From positions 2,374 to 25,416 of the forward strand of contig DCFV01000215.1 of NCBI GenBank assembly GCA_002314435.1: DNA of 23,043 nt. The letters run 5' to 3'. Position numbers and translations under genes: made by a program. The stretch's first letter is position 1. The number at the start of each line of letters is the position of its first letter. The notes beneath the pieces were generated by a model. It was not told where the DNA came from. It was given only the letters and a program-made list of their open reading frames with translations, and did not search any database. This stretch comes from Acidobacteriaceae bacterium UBA1795 (GTDB lineage Bacteria > Acidobacteriota > Terriglobia > Terriglobales > Acidobacteriaceae). Shown one piece after another: positions 14,415 through 22,095 of this stretch.

Positions 14415-16520
14415 TTAGCTACGCAGGCGTGCGCCGACCTTGCCTACAGCAGCGACGACCTGTGCGTGGAAGCTCTGCAGCTCTTCTTCGCGCAGGGTAC
14501 GGTCGGGGGCCTGGAATGTGACGCCGAGCAGCAGCGAGTACTCGTGTGCCGTGCGCCTGGGGTCACGGAAGACCTCGCGGGCGCGCCAGTCGACGAGTTC
14601 GGGAATTGCCAATGCCGTGAGGGCGTGGTCGATCTTTTCCCACACGATGCCCTCGTCCAGAATGAGCGAGAAATCGCGACGGACGGGCTGGAAGCGCGAG
14701 AGCTCGCGCGCAGCAGGCTTGCTCAAGGGCAGCTTGAAAAGGCGGTCGAGGTAGAGCTCGCCCAGGAGAACCGCGTCCTTGAGCTTGCGTGCGGCAGCCT
14801 CAGTCGGATGCAGCTGGCCGAACCAGCCGATGGTAGTGCCATCGGCGACGATGCGTGCGGAGCGGTAGGGGTGCAGCCACGCGGGCGTCAGCCCGGACTC
14901 GGGCGGGAAGCGGTCGAAGTAGACGTTCCGGATATGGAAGCACGCGAGCACCTGCTCGATAGCGCCCTTGATGTCATGGAAGTCAATGGCGCGCGCGGGA
15001 TGCAGCGCGGACTGCTGGGGCAGATCTCCTGCGGCGGCGAAGGCCAGAGCGGGACGCTCGTCGACCTTTTCTGTGGTGCCGCTGAAGACTGTGCCGAGTT
15101 CGAAGAGACGCACGTCGGCAACGTCGCGGTGCAGGTTGCCGCCTACCATGGCGAGCATGCCGGGAATGAGCGATGGGCGCAGAACTCCGGCTTCTTCACT
15201 GAGTGGGTTTCCGAGCGGAACCACCAGACCGGGCTGTGGTGCGGTGAGCGCTGCTTCACCGGCGGAGCAGAAGGTGCTGGCGATGGCCTCGTGGAAGCCG
15301 GCGGAGCGCAGCGTAGCGCGCACGGCGGCCTCGCCTGCGGCCCAGGGCAGCTCGCGAACACCTTCGCCGAAAGCGGGAAGAGTGTTGGCGAAGCGGTTGT
15401 AGCCGTAGACACGCGCGACTTCTTCGATGAGGTCGATTTCGCGCTCGATGTCAAGACGCCAGCTGGGCAGCATCACGTTCCACGCAGCGTCGCCTGCGGG
15501 CGCAAGGGCGCAGCCAAGTGCGGTGAGCACGTTTTCGACGATGGCGGTGGTGATGCCTTCCTTGTCGATCGTGGTGCCGAGGAGACGATGCACTTCACGG
15601 AGCGCAAGCGCGATGGGTTTGCGCGCTGCGGTGCGGCACTCGAGCGCGGAGACACGCACGTCGACGAGGTCCCCTTCGGGGGTGCCGCCCGACGCGAGCA
15701 GAATGCTAGAGACGATGGCCGAAGCGAGCGGTGCGGCGTTGAAGTCGGCACCACGTTCAAAGCGGTGACTGGCGTCAGTATGCAGGCCATGGCGACGCGC
15801 GGTGCGGCGGACGGCCATGGGCTCGAACCAGGCGGCTTCAACCAGCACGTTCTTCGTCGCGGGCGTAATCATCGTGTCCCAGCCGCCCATGACACCGGCG
15901 AGCGCGAGCGCCTTGACGTGGTCGGCAACGACGAGGTCTTCGGGGTCGAGGATGCGGTCCATGCCGTCGAGGGTCTTGAGCTTTTCGCCCTTGCGCGCAC
16001 GGCGTACGACGATGCCGCCATCGATCTTGTCGAGGTCGAAGGCGTGGGTGGGCTGGCCCATGGCGAGCCACGCGAAGTTGGTGGCGTCGACGGCGTTGGA
16101 GATCTTCTTCTGTTCGAGAAGGGCGAAGTAGGTATCGACTTCAGCGCCCGGAAACCAGTCGCGCGTGTCGGCGATCGTGACGTCGCGCAGTACGCGTGCC
16201 GTGAATCGGCCGCAGGCGTCCTCAGCCTCAATTCGCACGGAGTAAGGTTTCTCTGCAGACCTTGCCGCAGGCAGCGCGAAGCTGAGCGGCTTGAATTCGA
16301 CGCCGTAGATGGCCGCAGCCTCACGCGCGACTCCGTAATGGTTCATGGCATCGACGCGGTTGGTGGTGATGTCCATCTCGTAGAGCGAGCCGTTGCCGGG
16401 ACCGAGATCAAAGATACCCTCGACGGCGATGCCGCGCAGGGTGAGGTCTTCGGCGAGCTGGGCGTCGTCGACGGTGAGTTGCGGGAGAAAGGCACGGAGC
16501 CACTTGGTGAGAATTTTCAT
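14415..16520 (-). CDS. pheT: Phenylalanine-tRNA ligase beta subunit, short form
   Basis: 701 residues. Forms the (alpha-beta)2 enzyme with PheS that charges tRNA-Phe. The N-terminal MKILTKWLRAFLPQLTVDDAQLAEDLTLRGIAVEG runs straight into LGPGNGSLYEMDITTNRVDAMNHYG: the OB-fold (EMAP-II-like) insert present at about 40-150 in E. coli PheT is missing. The rest is ordinary: B3/B4 editing domain (about 120-320), B5, the catalytic-like core with EIDLIEEVARVYGYN, and a C-terminal anticodon-binding FDX-ACB domain (from about 607, RFQPVRRDFSLILDEG). The ATG overlaps the pheS TGA (ATGA), so translation is coupled. The frame extends upstream through pheS, but that part is not coding. Confidence 0.95.
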   Translation of the reverse strand: MKILTKWLRAFLPQLTVDDAQLAEDLTLRGIAVEGIFDLGPGNGSLYEMDITTNRVDAMNHYGVAREAAAIYGVEFKPLSFALPAARSAEKPYSVRIEAEDACGRFTARVLRDVTIADTRDWFPGAEVDTYFALLEQKKISNAVDATNFAWLAMGQPTHAFDLDKIDGGIVVRRARKGEKLKTLDGMDRILDPEDLVVADHVKALALAGVMGGWDTMITPATKNVLVEAAWFEPMAVRRTARRHGLHTDASHRFERGADFNAAPLASAIVSSILLASGGTPEGDLVDVRVSALECRTAARKPIALALREVHRLLGTTIDKEGITTAIVENVLTALGCALAPAGDAAWNVMLPSWRLDIEREIDLIEEVARVYGYNRFANTLPAFGEGVRELPWAAGEAAVRATLRSAGFHEAIASTFCSAGEAALTAPQPGLVVPLGNPLSEEAGVLRPSLIPGMLAMVGGNLHRDVADVRLFELGTVFSGTTEKVDERPALAFAAAGDLPQQSALHPARAIDFHDIKGAIEQVLACFHIRNVYFDRFPPESGLTPAWLHPYRSARIVADGTTIGWFGQLHPTEAAARKLKDAVLLGELYLDRLFKLPLSKPAARELSRFQPVRRDFSLILDEGIVWEKIDHALTALAIPELVDWRAREVFRDPRRTAHEYSLLLGVTFQAPDRTLREEELQSFHAQVVAAVGKVGARLRS

Positions 16521-17623
16521 GCGAACTGCCCCAGGAAGCGCATATCGCCCGCGTAGAACTGGCCGATTTCGCTGATGCCGTACTTCATCATGGCGATGCG
16601 CTCGACGCCCATGCCGAAGGCGAAACCGGAGATCTTTTTCGGGTCGTAAGCGGGCTGTTTCTCCTGTGCGAAAGCGAAGACCGCGGGATCGACCATTCCG
16701 CAGCCGAGCAACTCGATCCAGCCGGACTGCTTGCACTTGCGGCAGCCTTTGCCGCCGCAGAAGATGCAGCTGATCTGCACGTCGGCACTCGGCTCGGTGA
16801 ACGGGAAGAACGATGGGAAGAATCGCGTCTTAACCGAGGAGCCGAACAGCGCCTTCATAGCGTGGTCGAGCGTGCCCTTCAGGTCACTGAAGGTGATGTT
16901 GGTATCGACGCAGAGCCCTTCCACTTGATGAAAAATCGGCGAGTGGGTGGCGTCGGCCGCGTCGTTGCGGTGCACCTTGCCGGGAATGACGATGCGCACG
17001 GGCGGCTGCTGCTGCTCCATGGTCCGCATCTGCACGGGCGAGGTATGCGTGCGCAGCAGGAGCCGGTCCCGCTGCGAGCGGCGCTCCTGCGCAGCAACGA
17101 CCAGCGTGTCCTGCGTGTCGCGCGCGGGGTGACCCGGCGGAAAGTTCATCGACTCGAAGTTGTAGAAGTCGGTTTCGACCTCGGGACCGACGCCGACCGA
17201 GTAACCGAGCGCGGCAAAGACGGAGACGATCTCGTTCAGCGTCTTGGTAATAGGGTGCTCGGCCCCGGTAAGGCGGCGCGTGCCGGGCAGGGTTATGTCG
17301 ATAGCCTCGGCGGCAAGAGCTGCATCGCTGGGGCCAGCACCAGCGGCGGCTTCAAGCAGGCTCTCGACGTGCTGCTTGAGCGCATTGAAGCGTTGGCCGA
17401 GCGACTTCTTGGCCTCGGGCGGTGCCGCCTTGAGCCAGCGCGAGGAGACGTCGTTGAGGCGGCCCTGCTTGCGGCCAAGCCACTCGAGGCGGAAGGCTTC
17501 GACAGCCTCGGGGCCGCTGAGAGCGGCGGCGTTGGCGGTGGCCTGCTGCTCGAGAGCGGCAAAGGCATTGCTGAGCGAGTCGTCGTCGAAGGACGACAGT
17601 GTAGGAATGATTTCGGTGGTCAT
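16517..17623 (-). CDS. pheS: Phenylalanine-tRNA ligase alpha subunit
   Basis: 368 residues. An N-terminal coiled-coil arm (about 18-92) that contacts tRNA is followed by the class II catalytic domain: FPPGHPARDTQDT (161-173), LLRTHTSPVQMRTM (189-202), GKVHRNDAADATHSPIFHQVEG (215-236) and motif 3, GFAFGMGVERIAMMKYGI (333-350). An insert with Cys286-x2-Cys289-x4-Cys294-x2-Cys297 (a probable zinc knuckle) precedes GWIELLGCGMV. The ATG at 17623 gives MTTEIIP; a GTG at 17647 would add eight residues. No Shine-Dalgarno is evident, but an upstream small frame ends on this ATG (ATGA), so initiation may depend on coupling. A terminator separates it from rplT. Confidence 0.95.
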   Translation of the reverse strand: MTTEIIPTLSSFDDDSLSNAFAALEQQATANAAALSGPEAVEAFRLEWLGRKQGRLNDVSSRWLKAAPPEAKKSLGQRFNALKQHVESLLEAAAGAGPSDAALAAEAIDITLPGTRRLTGAEHPITKTLNEIVSVFAALGYSVGVGPEVETDFYNFESMNFPPGHPARDTQDTLVVAAQERRSQRDRLLLRTHTSPVQMRTMEQQQPPVRIVIPGKVHRNDAADATHSPIFHQVEGLCVDTNITFSDLKGTLDHAMKALFGSSVKTRFFPSFFPFTEPSADVQISCIFCGGKGCRKCKQSGWIELLGCGMVDPAVFAFAQEKQPAYDPKKISGFAFGMGVERIAMMKYGISEIGQFYAGDMRFLGQFA

Positions 17624-17691
17624 TGCGTAAATAACAGGATAAACCACTGCGTGGAGCGACCGCGTGGGCTCACGCGCCCGACTGGGAGCAT
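17620..17691 (-). CDS. Possible 23-residue leader peptide overlapping the pheS start
   Basis: Tentative. A minus-strand frame from ATG 17691 encodes a 23-residue peptide ending QWFILLFTQ; its TGA overlaps the pheS ATG by the classical ATGA. Two phenylalanines and a tryptophan lie in the last eight residues. pheS itself lacks a clear Shine-Dalgarno, so coupling is plausible, but the small frame also has only a weak ribosome site (GGA). It could equally be chance. Confidence 0.25.
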   Translation of the reverse strand: MLPVGRVSPRGRSTQWFILLFTQ

Positions 17692-17771
17692 GAATATGTC
17701 CGGCGCATTCCGAAGAAAACCCTCATGCTTTCCGGGCAATCCACGCACGGCATGCGTTATCAAAGCGCCCC

Positions 17772-17809
17772 AAAAAACGCAGGCCCGAAGCATTCGCTTC
17801 GGGCCTGCG
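17772..17809 (-). terminator. Intrinsic terminator after rplT
   Basis: A perfect 14-bp GC-rich stem (17778-17791 with 17796-17809, four-base loop ATTC) is followed on the minus strand by six T residues (17777-17772). It lies 28 bases after the rplT stop and upstream of pheS, so it ends the rpmI-rplT transcript and may act as an attenuator for read-through into pheST. Confidence 0.9.
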
Positions 17810-17837
17810 GGGTGACTCACCAGTCCGGGTGTGTCGT

Positions 17838-18212
17838 TTACGCAACCTTCTTTTCGGCGGCGAGGGCGGCCTTGGCCTGCTCGGCCAGCTTGGTGAAGCC
17901 CGCGGCGTCGTGGATGGCGATGTCGGACAGGATCTTGCGATCGAGCTCGACGCCAGCCTTCTTGAGGCCATTGATGAGCTGCGAGTAGCTGGTGCCGTTC
18001 AGCTTGGCAGCGGCGGAGATACGCACAATCCACAGGGAGCGGAACTGGCGCTTCTTCTGGCGGCGGCCGGTGTAGGCGAACTTGAGTCCGCGCTCGACGG
18101 CTTCCTGGGCGGCTTGGTAGAGCTTGGATTTTGTGAGAAAATAGCCACTCGCCCTATCAAGAATCTTCTTGCGGCGGTCGCTGCGCTTGGTACTACGTTT
18201 TACGCGAGGCAT
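17838..18212 (-). CDS. rplT: 50S ribosomal protein L20
   Basis: 124 residues, slightly longer than the usual 117-119. The start MPRVKRSTKRSDRRKKILDR is the long basic N-terminal extension that threads into 23S rRNA; RQKKRQFRSLWIVRISAAAKLNG and the SYSQLINGLKKAGVELDRKILSDIA block are invariant parts of the globular C-terminal domain. In E. coli and Bacillus L20 represses its own operon by binding the leader. A GGAG Shine-Dalgarno precedes the ATG. The spacer from rpmI is unusually long for this pair and carries two hairpins. Confidence 0.98.
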   Translation of the reverse strand: MPRVKRSTKRSDRRKKILDRASGYFLTKSKLYQAAQEAVERGLKFAYTGRRQKKRQFRSLWIVRISAAAKLNGTSYSQLINGLKKAGVELDRKILSDIAIHDAAGFTKLAEQAKAALAAEKKVA

Positions 18213-18347
18213 GGAGTTTCTCCGTTTGTTGTTGCGATTTACGCGGCTGGAGGCAGGAGGCGCAACCCCGAGGGGTCCGCGGTAAGCCTCTTCACTCGCT
18301 CATTCAGTCCTGAATCACTCGGCGACACTGGAAAATCCGGTCGACGG

Positions 18348-18386
18348 GGGCCGCTTCGCACGCGGCCCGGAAGCGCCTTGCGGCGC
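18348..18386 (-). promoter_or_regulatory. Two hairpins in the rpmI-rplT spacer
   Basis: Just after the rpmI stop the 179-base spacer has two perfect hairpins: GCGCC/GGCGC with a TTGC loop (18373-18386) and GGGCCGC/GCGGCCC with a seven-base loop (18348-18368). No T-run follows, so read-through into rplT is expected. They may be processing or L20-binding sites. The rest of the spacer shows nothing I can identify. Confidence 0.4.
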
Positions 18387-18391
18387 AACGA

Positions 18392-18589
18392 TCAGGCGTA
18401 GGGAATCATGCGCGCGACCTTCGCGTGGTCACCGTCGGAAACGATCATGCTCTTGCCGAGCTTGCGCTTCACTTTTGGCGACTTGGACGAAAGGATGTGC
18501 CGCGTCTTCGTCTGGTGCCGGACGATTTTGCCGGTGCCAGTCTTTTTGAAGCGCTTGGCCGCGCCCGAATGGGTCTTCAACTTAGGCAT
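18392..18589 (-). CDS. rpmI: 50S ribosomal protein L35
   Basis: 65 residues, the standard length. MPKLKTHSGAAKRFKKTGTGKIVRHQ is the family N-terminus, and HILSSKSPKVKRKLGK matches the conserved middle (HIL..K...RKR.L). It is a small basic protein of the large subunit. It is the first gene of this operon here, since infC, its usual upstream partner, is elsewhere. It is preceded by a structured leader and a TATACT -10 box. Confidence 0.97.
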   Translation of the reverse strand: MPKLKTHSGAAKRFKKTGTGKIVRHQTKTRHILSSKSPKVKRKLGKSMIVSDGDHAKVARMIPYA

Positions 18590-18667
18590 GTTTTTTCTCG
18601 ATTTGGCGGGGCGGTTGTCCCAGCCGCAGTCCCCGCGAGACAGGACTTCCCCTGTCCCGTTTGGGCT
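18590..18667 (-). promoter_or_regulatory. Structured 5' leader of rpmI-rplT (candidate ribosomal-protein leader)
   Basis: About 77 bases lie between the likely +1 and the rpmI ATG. They fold into two hairpins: GACAGG/CCTGTC (18639-18644 with 18651-18656, six-base loop) and a larger one, GCGGGG/CCCCGC (18606-18611 with 18631-18636) with an inner CGG/CCG. In other bacteria L20 binds such leaders to repress the operon; that role here is inference. Confidence 0.45.
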
Positions 18668-18673
18668 CTAACC

Positions 18674-18679
18674 AGTATA
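18674..18679 (-). promoter_or_regulatory. -10 box for rpmI-rplT
   Basis: TATACT on the minus strand, embedded in GCGCTATACT, the same ten bases as at the zapB promoter. No good -35 hexamer is seen at 16-18 bases. Confidence 0.5.
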
Positions 18680-18732
18680 GCGCAAGGGGAAATTCCCCGC
18701 CATGGGGTAGGGAGGGCCCGGGGAGGAGAGGC

Positions 18733-18752
18733 GGGGCACCCAAAGTTGCCCC
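18733..18752 (-). terminator. Stem-loop downstream of the GH35 gene
   Basis: GGGGCA (18733-18738) pairs with TGCCCC (18747-18752) across an eight-base loop, starting 18 bases after the GH35 stop. No T-run follows on the minus strand, so termination efficiency is doubtful; it may be a dispersed repeat instead. Confidence 0.3.
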
Positions 18753-18770
18753 ACCTGGTTCGGCTGGAGA

Positions 18771-20384
18771 CTATTCGTAGTGGTAGAGCGTGACCTTTTC
18801 CGTGGAGATTTGCCGCGGATCGAAGCGCCAGCCCTTGCCCTGGTCATTCTCGTCGCCGTTCAGGCGGCGTCCCGGCTGCCACTTGCCATCCAAAAAAACG
18901 CCCTCGTCGATAGCAGCGATGCCCGCCTTGGGCCCGTCTGTGGAACGCGGTATGAACCAGACCCGGAAGCCTTTGCCCAAGCCCAGGAACTCATCCTTGC
19001 CCGTGGCGAGGATCAGGCCATAGCCGTTCTCGGCGTGGTATCCAAAGATCTCATCGAGCGTGACGCGGAGGGTGTAGCTGGAAAGGGTGAACTCGACAGT
19101 GGGATGGTCCTTGGTGAGGACGAATCCATGGGCCAGGCCCGCGGCTTGCGCGGAGGTGAGCTGCGGCGTTATGGCGGCGATGGCACGATAGCTGGCTGCC
19201 AGATCGGTTTTGGCGTTGGCCTCGTCTTCAATGGCGAAGGGCGAAAAACCGAAGCCTGCATGCTCGCCGAGGGCGTAGAAGACGTTGGCCGCACCGGCCT
19301 CTCCGCCGCGCGTCTCGGGCATAAAGAGCGGATTGCCATCGCGGTGGTAGCGGATGCACCAGTTAGCGAAGTCAGCCGCATAGAGGTCAGGCGAGTAGAG
19401 ATCGATGGCAGATCCGGCTGCCTTCCACACGTCTACCACCCAAGGCTCTGGACCACCCGAGGGGAACTCGCCCGGAGGCGTGTCTTCGCCGCCGAGCCAG
19501 GTATTCACATACATCGGTATGTCATAGGCGGCCTTGCCTTTGGCGGTGACGGCCTGCACAAAGCGGCCGTAGTTCCAGGCCATGAAGATTTCGTCAGTGC
19601 GGGTCGAATCGCCGAAGACCTCAGACCAGGTGCCGGAGGTTTTGGCGCCGGCGGTCTCCCAGCGAGCACGCATATCCGGATAGAGCGAGTCGCGGTGGGC
19701 CTTGAGATAAGCGATCAGTTCGGCGGGAACCGGTCCGTTGAACGCGCGGTTGGCGGAGGCAGCGTGGTCGCGCGAGTCGCCCAACACGCCTACTTCGTTT
19801 TCGACCTGCATCATGAGGACGGTGTGCTGGGTGGCATCGGCCTGCCTGATGTGCTGCATGAGAGCGGCGAAGGCGCGAGCGTCTGCCTCCTGCGTGGCTG
19901 CTGCAGCCGGGCTCAGAATCTCGACCTCTGCACCGTTCTCGACCACGCGTGGAAAGCGGCGCGTGTCCTGCTTGACCCAGACTGGAGCATAGCTGGACAT
20001 GCCGTTCTTCCACGAGGCGAGCCAAAGGAAGACGATATGCTCGTTGGCTTCTCGGGCCTGCGCGAGCAGGCCATCCACCAGGGCGAAATCGTAACGACCT
20101 TCTGCCGGCTCGACAAGTTCCCAGCTCAACGGCGTGATGACGGTGTTGAGGCCTGCAGCGATGAGCTTGGGCCAAAGAGGCTTCATGTAGTCGAGGCTGG
20201 AGGAGGAGGAATTGTGCAACTCACCGCCGAGGATAAGGAAGGGCTTTCCATCTACGATGAGCTGAGTGGTGGAGCCACGCTTTTCGAGGTGGGGAGCTGG
20301 GTTTGCCTGTGCTTGGAGGAACGAAGCGGAACCAACGAGGCAACCGAGGACGGCAATTGACAACGTATACATTCTGTTTTTCAT
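18771..20384 (-). CDS. Secreted GH35 beta-galactosidase-like enzyme with DUF5597-type C-terminus
   Basis: 537 residues. A signal peptide (MKNRMYTLSIAVLGCLVGSASFLQAQA) predicts export to the periplasm or outside. The catalytic TIM barrel begins VDGKPFLILGGELHNSS (45-61), followed by GLNTVITPLSWELVEPAEGRYDF. The acid/base is Glu197 in QVENEVG and the nucleophile is probably Glu357 in MPETRGG. The C-terminal 120 residues (GYGLILATGKDEFLGLGKGF) resemble the DUF5597 domain of GH35 enzymes such as the xyloglucan-active beta-galactosidase Bgl35A of Cellvibrio; the exact substrate is not readable. No sugar transporter or TonB receptor gene is nearby. The start has no strong Shine-Dalgarno. Between it and mtaB lie 187 bases. 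Confidence 0.88.
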   Translation of the reverse strand: MKNRMYTLSIAVLGCLVGSASFLQAQANPAPHLEKRGSTTQLIVDGKPFLILGGELHNSSSSSLDYMKPLWPKLIAAGLNTVITPLSWELVEPAEGRYDFALVDGLLAQAREANEHIVFLWLASWKNGMSSYAPVWVKQDTRRFPRVVENGAEVEILSPAAAATQEADARAFAALMQHIRQADATQHTVLMMQVENEVGVLGDSRDHAASANRAFNGPVPAELIAYLKAHRDSLYPDMRARWETAGAKTSGTWSEVFGDSTRTDEIFMAWNYGRFVQAVTAKGKAAYDIPMYVNTWLGGEDTPPGEFPSGGPEPWVVDVWKAAGSAIDLYSPDLYAADFANWCIRYHRDGNPLFMPETRGGEAGAANVFYALGEHAGFGFSPFAIEDEANAKTDLAASYRAIAAITPQLTSAQAAGLAHGFVLTKDHPTVEFTLSSYTLRVTLDEIFGYHAENGYGLILATGKDEFLGLGKGFRVWFIPRSTDGPKAGIAAIDEGVFLDGKWQPGRRLNGDENDQGKGWRFDPRQISTEKVTLYHYE

Positions 20385-20537
20385 GGCGGCTGCGAGTCTA
20401 GCACGGAGAGTTAAGAGGCTCCAGAGAAACAGACGGTCTCGATTGCGGCAATAGGAACCGCGCCGTAGCGCCGCACGCTACCTTTTGCCGCTCGGGAGGG
20501 GTACAGGCTGCCGGGACTGACGCAGGCGGTCTGTGCT

Positions 20538-20565
20538 TTGTTCGGCGCGCGCAAAGCCCTACACT
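20538..20565 (+). promoter_or_regulatory. Candidate mtaB promoter with -10 close to the start codon
   Basis: TTGTTC (20538-20543) and TACACT (20560-20565) are spaced by 16 bases. The -10 ends six bases before the GTG at 20572, so transcription would begin on the start codon. No Shine-Dalgarno lies between. Confidence 0.4.
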
Positions 20566-20571
20566 GACGGT

Positions 20572-21972
20572 GTGGGTGCGGGCTTCCATATCGAGAACTT
20601 TGGCTGCCGGGCGGCGCGGGCTGATGGCGAGGCCATTGCAGATCGCCTTCGCGCTGCCGGATGCTCCGACCAGAAATTTGCCGATGCTGACGTGGTAATC
20701 GTCAACACCTGCAGCGTTACGGCGGAGGCCGACCGCGAGGCAAGGGCGTTTATTCGGCGGACACGGCGTGCAAACCCACAGGCGCGGATTGTAGCCACGG
20801 GATGCTATGCGCAGCGCGCTCCGGAGGAACTGGCAAGGCTGGAAGGCGTGGCAGCGGTGGTGGGGAACAGCCACAAGGCACTGGCACCGGAGATTGTGCT
20901 GGGGCTAGCAGCAGGGCGTGAGCAAGCGGATGGGCTGGTGCCGGTAGGGGTATTGATGGGGCCGATGGTGCTGGCCGATGAGCTTTTTGCGCACTCCTTT
21001 CTGGAAGAGGCGCAGGTGGCGCCTGGGGCACAGACGCGGCCCAATCTCAAAATTCAAGAAGGGTGCGGGAATCGCTGCTCCTTCTGCGTGATCCCTCAAA
21101 CTCGCGGAAGGTCAAGGAGTTTGCCCCGAGCAGCCGTATTGCGGCAGGTGGAAGGCTTCATTGGCGCGGGCGGCCGGGAACTGGTACTTTCCGGCATCAA
21201 CCTTGGGCGGTGGGGACGGGATCTGGAGTCGGTGGAGACTCTGCCGGGGCTGGTGCTGCGGATCTTTGGCCAAACGGCTCTGGCGCGGCTGCGGCTGAGC
21301 TCGATTGAGCCGATGGACTGGGACGCGGAGCTGATTGGGCTGTTGGCGGAGTTTGGCGGTTCGCGACTGGCTCGGCATGCGCATCTGCCACTGCAGTCTG
21401 GCTCAGATGCCGTTCTGCGGCGAATGCATCGGCGCTACAGGCCGTGGCACTACGAGGAGAAGGTTGCCGCCCTAGTACGGGCGGCGGGGCCGGAACTTAC
21501 GCTGGGCGCCGACGTGATGATTGGTTTCCCCGGGGAAACGGACACCGAATTTGAGGAGACGATGGAACTGGTACGGACAGTGCCGTTCGGCTATCTGCAC
21601 CTGTTTCCGTTTTCACCGCGGCCGGGGACGCAGGCTTGGGAGCTGCACGCGGAGCGGCCCGTGCCGGCACGAGCAGTGGAAGAACGAATGGCGGTGCTGC
21701 GAACATTGGCCGCAGAAAAAACCCGGGTGCATCGTGGCGCATTGATCGGGCGTGAGTTGGAGGCAATTACGCTACACACTCCTGCGGCGCTGGCTGCGGT
21801 TGGGAAGACGTCTGCGCTGACGGAGAACTTCATTCCAGTGGAGATGGAGGGGCGGTTGGAGGCGAACCGGCTGGTGCGGGTGCGGGCGACGGGCCTGACG
21901 GCGGAGGGAGCGCTGGCGGCCTCCTGCACCTCGCCAGAGTGCGCGCTTTCCGCTTTGGTTGCGACCGATTAG
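20572..21972 (+). CDS. mtaB: tRNA t6A37 methylthiotransferase MtaB
   Basis: 466 residues from GTG 20572 (a GTG at 20533 would add 13). A radical SAM methylthiotransferase that converts t6A37 to ms2t6A37 in tRNAs reading ANN codons. The N-terminal MTTase domain carries the second-cluster cysteines Cys12 (ENFGCR), Cys47 (NTCSVT) and Cys78 (GCYAQ). The radical SAM cluster is Cys165-x3-Cys169-x2-Cys172 in GCGNRCSFCVIP, with HLPLQSGSDAVLRRMHRRY and ADVMIGFPGETDTEFEET following. A C-terminal TRAM-like beta domain is weakly conserved. The GCGNRC-SFC-VIP-TRGR pattern fits MtaB better than MiaB (usually CDKFCTFC), but a tree would be needed. It lies head to head with the GH35 gene. Confidence 0.88.
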   Translation: MGAGFHIENFGCRAARADGEAIADRLRAAGCSDQKFADADVVIVNTCSVTAEADREARAFIRRTRRANPQARIVATGCYAQRAPEELARLEGVAAVVGNSHKALAPEIVLGLAAGREQADGLVPVGVLMGPMVLADELFAHSFLEEAQVAPGAQTRPNLKIQEGCGNRCSFCVIPQTRGRSRSLPRAAVLRQVEGFIGAGGRELVLSGINLGRWGRDLESVETLPGLVLRIFGQTALARLRLSSIEPMDWDAELIGLLAEFGGSRLARHAHLPLQSGSDAVLRRMHRRYRPWHYEEKVAALVRAAGPELTLGADVMIGFPGETDTEFEETMELVRTVPFGYLHLFPFSPRPGTQAWELHAERPVPARAVEERMAVLRTLAAEKTRVHRGALIGRELEAITLHTPAALAAVGKTSALTENFIPVEMEGRLEANRLVRVRATGLTAEGALAASCTSPECALSALVATD

Positions 21973-22009
21973 GCGGGCGGCAGAGCCACAGCCAGCAAAA
22001 CCGGAGCAA

Positions 22010-22018
22010 TGTTATACT
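22010..22018 (+). promoter_or_regulatory. Extended -10 promoter of infC
   Basis: TGT-TATACT is an extended -10 (TGn plus TATACT at 22013-22018) with no good -35. The +1 would be near 22025, giving a GC-rich leader of about 71 bases before the AUC start, with a GGCCAG/CTGGGC-type hairpin possible. Confidence 0.55.
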
Positions 22019-22095
22019 CAGGGTGCGTTCGCGCCCGTTGTGCTGTGCGGCCAGGCCCCGGCGGCTGGGCGGTGAACACACTGTGGAGGAGCACC

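Noticed and set aside
14103..14418. Two overlapping short frames (about 93-95 codons) in the pheT/zapB gap
   Set aside because: Both are Arg/Ser-rich with no domain or Shine-Dalgarno and cover a strong palindrome, so they are more likely by-products of the repeat.
14268..16556. 762-codon plus-strand open frame antisense to pheT
   Set aside because: It mirrors pheT codons, has no start site, no known domains, and the minus-strand frame is unmistakable PheT.
16521..16736. Upstream extension of pheT into pheS
   Set aside because: It would overlap pheS by over 200 bases in another frame; the family N-terminus and an ATGA overlap are at 16520.
18780..20360. 526-codon plus-strand open frame antisense to the GH35 gene
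   Set aside because: A mirror of a well-supported signal-peptide plus GH35 protein; no domain or ribosome site.
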